This document shows positions 10,401 to 22,800 of a DNA stretch of 64,000 nt, in pieces. The notes under the pieces were generated by a model. That model saw only the letters and a program-made list of their open reading frames with translations. It was not told the origin of the DNA and made no database searches. The stretch covers positions 17,328,513 to 17,392,512 of the forward strand of contig NC_064758.1 of assembly GCF_011397635.1 (NCBI RefSeq), in the 5' to 3' direction. Every line of letters starts with the position of its first letter. Within the stretch, counting starts at the first letter, position 1. This stretch comes from Epinephelus fuscoguttatus (taxonomy: Eukaryota; Chordata; Actinopteri; Perciformes; Serranidae). Made by a program: the position numbers and the translations under genes.

Positions 10401-13400
10401 TTTACAGCTAAACAGTACACTAAAATATGTTGAAACATGTTGATAAAAACATCTGAGGAGATAAAAGGCAATGCAGTAACAGAATCTTGATTCATATTTG
10501 ATCAGCACTGTCTAGTTTGAGAGTTTGACTGCAGTTCATGAGCAGTGACTGACATGATTGACAGCTGCATTGGTGACTCTTCAGCTCTGACCTATTTTTT
10601 TGTTCAGCTGTGGTGAATTTTAACAAATGCCATAAGAAGCACTATGAGGAGGCAAAGGAACATGATTTTTTTTTTTCCACAGATTATCTGTCTCATGTAC
10701 ATACCGTCTGGATATAATGGCTGTTTTGACAAAATCCAACAAAAAGTTATTAATGTAAAAGTTACAAACTTTAGCTTTAATGGGCACATTTACAAGGACA
10801 TAGATATTGTGGATATAAGCTTTATCTTAGCTATGGTCTTAGTAAGGACACATGATTTCTATAATTTTCTGTCCAAGCATTTTAAAAATCAATCTAGATA
10901 CAATCTGTATCTGCCAAAAAACTGATTTGGGCTGGCAGCATGAACAAGGACAGAGAGAGCTCAACTGTGTACACATCTTTAAACAGCTAGAATTGATTTT
11001 TAATAAGAAATAATTATTTGTAAAGAAAGCAACACTGTTTACCTTTGTCAAAATTTCAAATTCAGCTTCTAAATTGTCCTTACTGCCTTACTTCCTTACT
11101 TCCTTACTTTGGAGTCATTATTCTACACCAAAACTTCTGCCGCACTACACAATGGACTTTTTTGACTCTAGAATAACTTTACTTAGAAATGCACTTAACA
11201 ATCTCCCATTCTTGTTAATGACTGTTAGTTGGTTGGTCATTATAAAATGCACAGTTAATGTATTGTAAACTTACTTGAGAATCTCCAGTTTACAGTGTAT
11301 ACTCTGGAGGCCATCAGCAAGCATCTGCACACCTGAATCCAGCAGGTCGTTGTGACTCAGGTTCAGCTCTGTGAGATTACAGGATGCGGAGCTGAGGACT
11401 GAGGATGACAGACCGCTACAGGATTTCTCAGAGAGCTCACACCAACTCAGCCTGTAAAAACATTTGTAGGCATCTTTAATAAAGCTCCACTGAAGTCTCA
11501 CCAAATAAAAAAGTGGTCTTTTGGCAAATATTTAGACATCATGGACACTATGTTGTTCTCATGATAAGACAAACTCAATCACTAATACTAGTATTATCAC
11601 AGCACTAATTACTAAGACACCAACAGTATCATGTCATCCCACTGCAAAAAAGTGGATCCACTGATAGCATCAATTATTCCCCAATTTCTGAAATCTCCCT
11701 CTTTAAAAGATCCTGGAAACTCTGCTTGACAGGCAACCATGTGCCAATCCAGAATATAACAGTGCTCTCTAGCCAGAGAGAGTTTTTGACCTTCAGGGAT
11801 AAATAAGGGGGTACCTCAAGGATCTGTGTTGGGTCCTTACTTATTAACAGTCTACATAAACAATATCACTCCAACACAGACTTATAATACCCATTTTCAT
11901 GCAGACTAATAGTCTGCATAATAGAATAGTCTTGTATACATTTGGCTTTTCCTCAGCTCAAGTTACATCATGATTATGTTCTACATTAAACATTTGTCAA
12001 ACATCTGTTTAATCTCAAACGTTTACTGAGTGTCGGTAAGGCAAAATCTGTTTTATTATGACAATGTCATTCATCTTCCTGCCACCCATATATTTATGGT
12101 AATGAAATTAAATTTTTTCAATCGTATAAATACCTGGGATTTTGGCAACAAACCAATCTCACTTTCAAACAGCACATCAAGCAATTGGCATAAAAACTAA
12201 AGATAAAAATGGGTTTGGAAAATGACTGTAAACAGATTCAGCGCCAACTAAGTCATTATTTAACAACTGAGCTTCCACTGGAAGGCTCACCCAACTTATG
12301 ACAAGTTTCACCATGTATATGGATAAAACATGGGCCCAACTTGTAGTCCCGTTAACCACATGACCAGACACACAAGGGGCCTAAATTAAGCAGATTTTTA
12401 GAGTTTGCAGTTACTAAAACAGGACTTATTACAGCCCATTGTTAGCCTACTTCAGGCCCTCTTGGAAATGGTAACCCGCTTTTAGTTTGGAAATAAATAG
12501 ATATACTTTGTATGTAGTGCACTGCAAGATAACAATCATATTTGCAAGAGCATTTATAAGAGAGCATTTAAAAGTACTTACAAAGCAGTTTTGGAGACTT
12601 TGACCACAGGCAACATTCCTAGAAGAACTTCGTCTGATTTCCGGTACTTTTTCAAATCAAACACATCAAACTTCTCATCTGATGTCAGCAGCACAAAAGT
12701 CAGAGCTGACCACTGGGAGGGAGAGAAATTTTCAAATGTGACTGTTTCTGATCGCAGATACGTTTTCACTTCCTCAACAAGAGAGTGGTCATTCAGCTCA
12801 TTCAGACAGTGGAAAAGATTGCAATTCTTATCAGCATCACTGTTCTCTTCTCTGATCTTTCCTTTGATGTACTGAATGGTGTCATCGTTGGTTTCTTTGT
12901 TGTTTTCTGTTTTCTTCAGCAACTCTTGCAGTAGATTCTGATTTGTCTCCAGGGAGAGACCTAGCAGGAAGCGGAGAAACAGATCCCAGTCTCCATTTTG
13001 GCTACCCAAAGCCTTATCCACCGCTATCTTGTAGAAGTCTGCAGCAGGCAAGGCTTCAACTGTTGAAGCAGGCACGGTCAGCAGATTTTCACCTGTGTTG
13101 TTGAATGTGTGAAAGACATAAAAAGCTGCCAGGAACTCATGGATGCTCAAATGGACAAAGCAGAACAATTTTTGTTGGCACGGCCCAGGGCCCTCTCGTG
13201 TGATCTGAGTGAATAATCCAGAGAAGACTGCAGCTTTTGTGATGTCAACACTGCACTCAGTCAAGTTTTCCTCAGTGAAGACAAAGTTTCCTTCCTGTAG
13301 CCCTTCAAATGCCAGTTTCCCCAGAGACATGATCGTTTCCTTGTTCCTGGTATTCCAGCACGAACCTCTCTCAGAGCCTTCGCCTGTTTCATCCTCACCA

Positions 13401-16400
13401 TACTTCACATTAGCCTGTCTGCATTGCAAGACAAGAAAGTAAATGTACATGTCAGTGAGAGTCTTGGGCATTCTTTCTTCTTGGTTTCTGTTCACAAAGT
13501 CCTCCAGAACGTTTGCTGTGATCCAGCAGAAGACAGGGATGTGACACATGATGTAAAGGCTCCTTGATTTCCTGACATGGGACAAGATTTTCTCAGCCAT
13601 AACTTTATCACTGAATCTCCTCCTGAAGTACTCCTCCTTCTGCTCATCATTAAATCCTCGCACCTCTGTCACCCGGTCAACTTTATCAGCAGGAATATTG
13701 TTGGATGCTGCAGGTCGGGAGGTGATCCAGATTTGAGCTTCCGAAAGCAGATTTCCTTGAATGAGGTTTGTCAGCAGTACATTCACTGAGGTTGGCTTTC
13801 TCACTTCTGTCCACTTGTTACTTTCATTGAAGTCAAGCGTGAGGCGACATTCATCGAGACCATCAAGGACAATCAGAATTCTGTACTTGTTATAGTCCGT
13901 TATTTCGGATGTCATCATAGCTGGACAAAACTGGTGAATGAGATCCTCCAAGCTGTGCTCTTGCTCTTTTCTCAAATTCAGCTCCCGGAAAGAAAGTGGA
14001 AACATATAAAATACATCCCCGTGGTCCTCATCCTCAGCCCAGTCCAGCATGTACTTCTTTGTAGCAAATGTTTTTCCAATGCCTGCCACTCCCAACGTTA
14101 GCACTGTTCTAATTTTTGGTTTATTTTCCCCGGACTGTTTGAAGATGTTATTATATTTTATTGATGTTTCTTGTCCCTCTGGTTTGAACTTTGCACCTTG
14201 AACTTGTCTGATCTCATGCTGAACATTGACCTCTCCTCTCTCTCCCTCTATGATGTAGAGGTCTGTGTAGATTTCGTTTAGAAGAGCAGAGGTTTTCTGC
14301 GTATCCATCCCCTCAGGAACATGGGTAAATTGCTCCTTCAGCTGAGATTTGAGCGTGTGTTGACTTTCAACATCAGGCTTACCTGTAAGAAAATATGATT
14401 TTTAAGTTATGTTGGACAGAAATTAGACAATAGTTCAGATAAATTGCTTGAGGTGCAATCATAGTGCAGATCATCAAATGGAAACCATAACATCAAGAAT
14501 TAAGTTGTTGTTTTGTATTTGCTTTGATTAGGTGCACACTGGCCAACTAAAAGTGAAGCAGGGCTTGAAACACTTGAGAAACAGCCTAAAAGAGGCTGAA
14601 TATGAGCAATGTGGTTTTATATTTTATTTTATTATTTTTTATTTTATCCTTGGTTACATTATAGGTGCTTGCTCCAATGACTGGAGGCAACTGGATGAAT
14701 ATGTAATAAAAAAAATGTGTTATTAAAAACAGCTATGTCCCAAACCAATCCTAAGGATTGGAACTGAGGCTGTTCCGTAAATATTTAATGGACTTTTGTC
14801 AATCAACTTCCAAACATTTCTTTACTGTACTCTTCTTTATGGCAGCCTACAGTGCCAGAATTAGCTACATACCCAAAGAAAAAATTACAGTGTGTGAATG
14901 TGAAAATTTCTTCAGCTACACCACTGTGAGTTTGACAGTGAGGTTGGCAAAATACGTATAATCGTTAAGGATCAGGGTCTCAGTTTTCATTCCATGGTAG
15001 TTTTGAGCCGTTTTGATGCTACATAGCCACTGTTTTATTTTGACTAAGACATTTCAGATGTGTTAGGTTTGACTGCACCCCTATTTGTTCAGTTTCCATT
15101 AACAGCCTTCATCCCCACCCATTAGCTTACATCGTATTTCTGTCATCCTGTCGACAGGTGCATCAGGCAGCTTCTTCCGGGAGGTCATCCAGAGCCGGGC
15201 AGAAGGAAGCAGGTCTCCTCTGATGAGGTTTGTCAGTAGCACATCCACTGAAGCTGGCTCTCTGACATCAGTCAAGGTCTTGTTGTTGTCAAAGTCAAGA
15301 GGAGGCTGATAAGCTTCCAATCCATCCAAAACAAATAAAACTTTCAGATGTTCAAAGTTAGAGATCACAAATTCTTTGGTTTCCTTGAAGAAATGATTAA
15401 GAAGTCCCATCAAACTGACTTTTTCTTCTTTTATCAAATTAAGCTTAGAGATGTGAAGTGGAAATACAGCTGCCTCTTCTTTTCCATATATCCTTGCCTT
15501 TGCTGCATCTATCAACCAAGTTAAAATTGACTTATTGTCATTTCTGGCCCACTCTTTTATGAATTTCTGCACATGGAAAGATTTCCCAATCCCAGCTTCT
15601 CCAGTGGTCAGCACAGTTCTGATCTTTTGTCCTTTTCCGTCTTTGAAGATATCAGATACTGAGTTCACTTGGATCACTGACTTTGCCGCAGGACATCCAT
15701 TTTTCTCTTCATCATTGACCTCACCACTTCTGTCTTCTCTAATGATGTGTTCTGTGTGTTTCTGGTTAGGATGATTTAAGTCTTCATCTTGAGTGATTTC
15801 TTTCAGAAACCTTTCTCTCAATGCTGACGCCAGCTTCTGCCGTCGCTTTGAGGTCTCTGAAACAACAATAAAGTCACTGATGATGGACAGAAGCAGCATG
15901 AATCAGTTATCTTTCAGTATCATAACAGTGATTGTTTTGAACATAGATCACTATAAATCATTTATATTACAACACAGTTGTAACAGATAGTCACACATTT
16001 TAAGGTAAGCTATCTTTTAAAAAAATCAGTTTTGTTGTGACACATTGGTTCTCAATGAGAGGAAGTCAATAAAGTTTATAAAATATTTTCTTGTTTGCAG
16101 CTTTGCTGTATTATCTGACCAAATTTCCCAGTATAAGAAAAACATTAAGACATGAAGCAGATTAATATAGTATGAGCTATGAAAATCTGATTCATACCTC
16201 GACATTCTGTCACTTTGTCAATATATTCAGGAGGAATCTTATCAACTCCTGAGGGTTGAGAGATGATCCAGAGATGAGCAGTGGGAAGCAGTTTCCCCTT
16301 GATGAGGTTTGTTAGCAACACATCCATCGTGGCTGGCTTTTCCATATCGGTCATCTCCTCGTTGTTTGCAAAATCCAGAGGAAGTTCATATTTTTCCAGG

Positions 16401-16846
16401 CCATCAAGGACAAAAGCTACTTTACATTTGTCGTACTTGTAAACTCCTTGTTTATCATTGATGGAATGACGAATCAGATCTTTCATGGTTTGAACTTTGT
16501 CTCTTTTTGAATTCAGCTCACTGAAGTTCAATGACACTATCAAATCTATCTCTGTGTTGGAGTTTCCTTTTGCCCAGTCCACCACAAACAAACTTGTTTG
16601 AAATGTTTTACCAATGCCAGCCACTCCTTTCATTAGTACTGTTCTTACTTTCTTTTTCTTCACACCAGAAAAGAATTCCTTAAAGGTTTGTGCTTTAGCT
16701 TTCTCGATTTTGTCAGCTTGTATCTCGTAGATTTCTGTGTCAGTGTCCAGTTTAAGTTTCTCTTCATGCTGAGTGAGGATTTTCTTCTTCAGGTCTGCTG
16801 TGAGTTTGTCTTTGACTTCTTTGTCTAAAGAAATGATTAATGATAA

Positions 16847-16880
<34 letters not shown>

Positions 16881-19800
16881 TGGATGGATGGATGGGTAGG
16901 TAGGTAGGTAGGTAGGTAGGTAGGTGTGTATGTGTGTGTGTGTGTGTTCCTTGTTCAAGTACCTTTGCTGTGTTTGGGCACAGTTTTCTTGGAGGCACTG
17001 CTTGGATAGAAAAAAGACACATTTACTGTGACAAATAATAATGTTTTGTATACTACACACTACTATATACACTTGTGTTTGAGATGAAATGCATCTCTCG
17101 GGCTTCACCTTTACACTGCATAATTTTGGCATATCATTGCTTTGTCTTTTTATCTGTTATAGGTGTAACAATATTTATGCACATGTTTTCCTACTTTGAC
17201 TCAGGCATGAAGTTGAGAGGATCATCCTCAGAATTGTTGTTGGGTGCAGGAGAGACAGGATCATTTTAGTGATTTCACAAAAACAAACATTTTAAATGTG
17301 TGACATTATTGTTGAGCTTCAAGGTGGGAAGTAATTATCTTACTACTCTGACTTGTCGTTCTCTTTAATAGAGTTTCTCTCTGTCTTTGACTCACTCAAG
17401 CCTCATTCCCACCGTATGGTACAGCTCAGCTCGACCCTGTTCTACTAGCTTTCGGTATCAAGCGGTGTTGTAACCAAGACCACTTGAATTGAGAGTCATG
17501 ACCAAGACAAGTAGTACTAACTGCGGTGAGACAGCCACTCAACCTGGCAGCAAATATTTTCCAGTGGTCACTCATGGTACTTCAGCGAAAAAATCCCCTG
17601 CGGCCCATGGAAGTAAACCCAAAAGCTAGAAAACTTTTTTGGCGTGTGCTGCAGGTGAGCTACTCCATTGGAATGAATAGGCACCATTGTGGCACCCAGT
17701 ATCTAAATTAGTTTTTATTAAAATGTATGGCTGCGGCCTGCAGTAAGGCAAAGCTGAACAATCCAGCCCCGCCCACATCCAGTGGGTCACTAATACTGCA
17801 TTTATAATAAATGGGAATTTCAAAAGCTTGTCAATGTCTTATGTATTTAACTTGCTGCATTCGTGACAATCCCAAAGTGTAAGATTTCATTATGTTCTTT
17901 ATAACTTACACAAATGATATATACATTTCTCAACTGTCAGAAAATATACATACCATTTTCACTGCTTTGTCAGTCTTTCCAATATAGTATGTCTGGTTGT
18001 GTAATATGAGTTTTGCATCAGCGTGATGAAGTAATTTAATCTATAAAGTATTTCATTTTTTGGAGTAGCCAAAAACAGACATGCACATCTGGTTGCTCTG
18101 GGTTTTCTTTTTTTTTTCATAAAATGTATTATATCACAAATGTAAAAGTATATTGATAAAGTCCTTAAAATGCTCAGGACAGTTGCTGTGCAGCACTTGC
18201 AGGACACACAATGTAAACAAAAAACCCACTGAATGCTAAATAAGTTGTTTACATCTGGGAACCATTTGTCGTGAGGAGGAAAAAATAGAATAGCAGTAGA
18301 AGAATCTGGTTTGATTTACCTTCAAAATGCAATTCCATATTTCAGTTTTGGAGTGACAGGGTCACAAATATGTTCATGCATGTTGCATGTTTTATTTGAA
18401 TTTCAATTTCTTATGTGAATGAATTATTTTGTTATTGTTTAATCCTTTGGTTTGCTTTTAATGTACTTATTGAGGTGTCGGTTTTAAATATTGGACTCTG
18501 CATGGATAAACTGAACTGTGCAATGTATTATTGATGAACTTTTGAAGACCTGTGTAAGTTGTGGGTTAGTTATAATCAAGTAGGCTCCTGTATACACCAC
18601 TATTTTAAAATGATCATCTTTGATAACTGAGAGTTTTATATTTCATGTAAATATTTTAGGTATAACAGCTAAATGCACTTGACTGAACTTTGAACTAATG
18701 TTTGGTGTGATATTGATGATCTTATTGAAGTCCTGTGAAAGTTATTGGTTAGTTATAGTAAAGTAGACAAGTTAGACAGTTTTTTTTTGTTGTTGTTTTT
18801 GTTTTTGTTTTTGAATAACCCATATAATGTGAGAATCTGCTGGCGCCCAGATATTTAACATGATTTATTCTGGCCCCTATTCAAAAAAGTTTGGACCTTG
18901 TTTATATATATTATACCATGAATAATATATATAATATGTAGTATTTTTATATTATACCTCACTGTTTCGATGTTTTCCCTATAAGCTCAATTCATGTGAA
19001 TGTCTTCGAGCAAGAACTGAGCTCCACTTGTTTACATAAACTCAAATGTCAATATCACCATGATCCTACAATAAACCTCTTTATCTTAGGCTTGGCATAC
19101 ATGGTAAAAACTGAGCCCATTTCTGATCATAATTAGAAGTGGACCAAATTTCAGCGTTGTTGTGCATTGTTTGCCGTGATACAAATCATGACCCAATAAA
19201 ATGCTGATTGATAAACTAATCCAAAGGCATTGCAGAGGTGAATTCAATATTTGGGATTTTTCCTTTGTCTTCTACAAGTTAACAAAAACTTGAAATACAA
19301 TTCCAAGTCCTCTTTCCCTGAGACAGACAAGACCAAGTAAAAATGTGGTCAAATCCTGGACAAGACTAACCTGGAAATCCAGACCCAAATCTAGAAAGAT
19401 TTAGGCTCTGGCTATGAGTACTGAAAATGGCCCAACTCGAGGGGCGGCACCAAGCATACATTTGAAAATATCACTGCACTCAATTAGATAACACTACGAC
19501 CAATCAGAACAATACGTATGACGTATTGAGGGGTGACATATACGCTTAGCTACCAGAGGAGCTAACTGGTAGATTAGACTCTTGCCGTATCCGTCTAACT
19601 CATTCACTGTAGCGGCCAAAGCCGTTTCAAACAACTGGTGTTTATCCGTAGCCATCTTGCAATGTTTACTGACTGATTCCAGACTTCGTCGTCGCAGCGC
19701 TGTCGTCATATGTTTAGCTCACCTCTGGCCTATATCAGATACACTGATGTGATTGTTGCAGTTTGGCTCCAATGGCATGGTTATGAGCATCATTACTGAT

Positions 19801-22800
19801 TCCCAGAGTGACTCGCTGAGCAAATTCAAATTGTGCTCTCGCGAGAACTCTGAATTTCCAGGGTAGGACAAGACTGAAACCTTTGAAAAATGGCCTCAGA
19901 TACTTCAACGCTGCTATCCATAACTTTTGCCAAATGGAAAACTAAAAAGGAGCAAGTCAAGAACTAGTGAGTAGAGCTGTACCATGCAGAGGAAAAGAGG
20001 CAAAACATCCAACATAACCAAAATGTCCTACCCCAGTTCTCCTTCACTTTCCATTGAAACATTGCTGGATACTGGGGAAACTGGTCTCTTTTCCTCAAGC
20101 GGCCTTTAAAACACATTTAATATTCTTTTGCATTGCCAAACAATAAAACTTGTAATAAGTTCACAATATTTTTTAACTTCAAGATGACATTTGCAGTGTA
20201 TTTTCTCCTTGTCTCTGAATCTCTCTTTATGAAAACACAAACATAACCAAAATGTCTTACCCCAGTTCTCCTTTACTGAGGCTGGGAGAATCACCCTTGG
20301 ACCTGTCACTTCTCATGGAAACATCGCTGAGTGCAGGAGATACTGGTCTTTTTGGCTCAAGCAGTCTTTAATACAGATTACAGTTACACACTTAAACATT
20401 TATTAGATCTTTAACAACTGTATCTTTACATTACTATTGGGCTTCAAGTTGTAATTTACAGTATATGTCATTCTACGTCAGTCTCTCTTTTCAGTTATTT
20501 CATCAGTGTTAGACAACACCAACATAACCAAAATATCTTACCCCAGTTCTCCTTTACTGAAGCTGGGAGGTTCACCCTTGGACCAGTCACTTTTCATTGA
20601 AGCATTGCTGGATACTGGGGAAACTGGTCTCTTTTCCTCAAGCGGCCTTTAAAACACATTTAATATCTTTTTGCATTGCCAAACAATAAAACTTGTAATA
20701 AGTTCACAATATTTTTTAACTTCAAGATGACATTTGCAGTGTATTTTCTCCTTGTCTCTGAATCTCTCTTTATGAAAACACCAACACAGACTCAGGCGGC
20801 GTCCCTACAGACCTCCACTACCTTCCATCATTCTCGCCAATGTCCGCTCTTTGAGAAACAAAATGGACTTGCTACACGCTAAGTGCCTTATGGGCTCCTC
20901 TTTTAGGAGGCGTGTGTCCTTGCTCTGTGCGAGACATGGCTGGACGGCTCTTTCCCAGACAGTGAGGTTAGCCTTGATGGCTTCAGGATCATACGGGCCA
21001 ACAGATCTGAACATTCGGGGAAAGTTAGGGGTGGGGGCATGTGTATGTTTGTCAACTCTTGCTGGTGTACTAACATCAAGATACACAGTACGATCTGCAA
21101 CCCGGACCTGGAGTTGCTCACCCTGTCAGCCCGAGCTTTCTATCTCCCCAGTGAGTTCTCGACTGTTCTGTTTAGTTGTGTGTATGTTCCACCAAGCGCC
21201 AACGTGAAGGCAGCAGCCGAGCAAATAGCGCAAAACGCATACGCTATGCTTAGCATTTATCTACTTCCTGTTTACAAGCAGCAGCTGAAACAACACAGAC
21301 AACTGACGCGCAGCACACCCCAGTGGACAGAGGACACCATTGCACATCTCCAAGGCTGCTTTGCATGTACCGACTGGGAAGTCTTTGAGGGAGAGCTGGA
21401 GGAGCAAACTTAAGTCATCACAAGCTACATCAAATTCTGTATAGATACCCTGATACCAGTAAAGACTATAAGAACTGATCCCAATTCAAAACCTTGGATC
21501 ACTCCAAAAATCCAACACCTGTTGAAAAAGAAGAATGATGCCTTCAGACAACAGAACTCCACAGCACTTAAGATTATTAACCGGGACATTAAAAATGAGA
21601 TAATCAAGGCTAAGTTAAATTATAAACTCAAACTGGAACAGGAATTTGCAAAATGAACACAAAACAGGCCTTTCAGGGAGTCAGAACTCTCACAGGACAA
21701 GCCACCAAGCAGACCACCTGCGCATCAAAACCCATAACCTTTGCTAACGACCTTAATCATTTTTATGCCAGATTTGACACATCTGATTTTTCAGCAGAGT
21801 GTGCCAGCCCCACCAGGAGTTGGACTACGAGACCCTCCTGACAGACCGGGATGTCCATCTCCAGCTCACCAAGTACAAACCAAACAAGGCTCCTGGGCTG
21901 GATGGCATTCCAGGTCGGGTTCTGGAATTAACCTCCGTCCTCCACTCCCTCTTCATCCGATCCCTCTGTACCTCCACAGTCTCAGGTATATGGAAAACAT
22001 CAACCGTCATCCGTGTTCCAAAGAAGTCCCACCCATCAGAGCCAAATCACTACAGGCCTGTGTGTCTCACCTCCATCATAATGAAATGTTTTGAGAAATT
22101 AGTTCAAATTATCATCCTGCCATATGTTGTCTCCACTGCTAGACCCCCACCAGTTAGCATGCAAACAAAGGAGAGGTACAGACGATGCGGTGGCCACTCG
22201 CCTGCACTATCTGCTTCAACACCTGGACTCCCCCCGTAACTACGCCAGACTACTCCTCGTTGATTTGAGTTGTGCCTTTAATACAATACAACGCCAACAG
22301 ATGATCCAGAAACTACAGTGCCTCCACGTTCCATCTCCACTAATACACTGGATCCACAGCTTCCTCTCCGGCAGACCCCAGGCAGTGAGGGTCGACCAGT
22401 CCCTGTCCTCCACCATCACGCTCAATACTGGTGCTCCGCAGGGGTGTGTGCTCTGCCCGTTCCTCTACACCCTCTACACGAATGACTGTCAGAGTCCTTC
22501 CCCCACCACACTTTATTTTAAATATGCAGATGACACGGCCATTCTTGCATTGCTGAACAATAACAACTCCTTCGCTGCCTACCAACATTCCATTTCCCAT
22601 TTCAGCACATGGTGCGACAATAACTATCTCCCCCTCAACATCTCCAAAACCAAAGAACTGACTATCAGCCCTCCCAAAACCCTGGCCCCCCTCCCCAGTC
22701 TCTTCACCATCGGGGAGAAGGTGGAGGAGGTGGAGTCTTCCAAATATCTCGGCATCACACTGGACAATAATCTCAGCTTCAATCAACGCACCACGGACAT

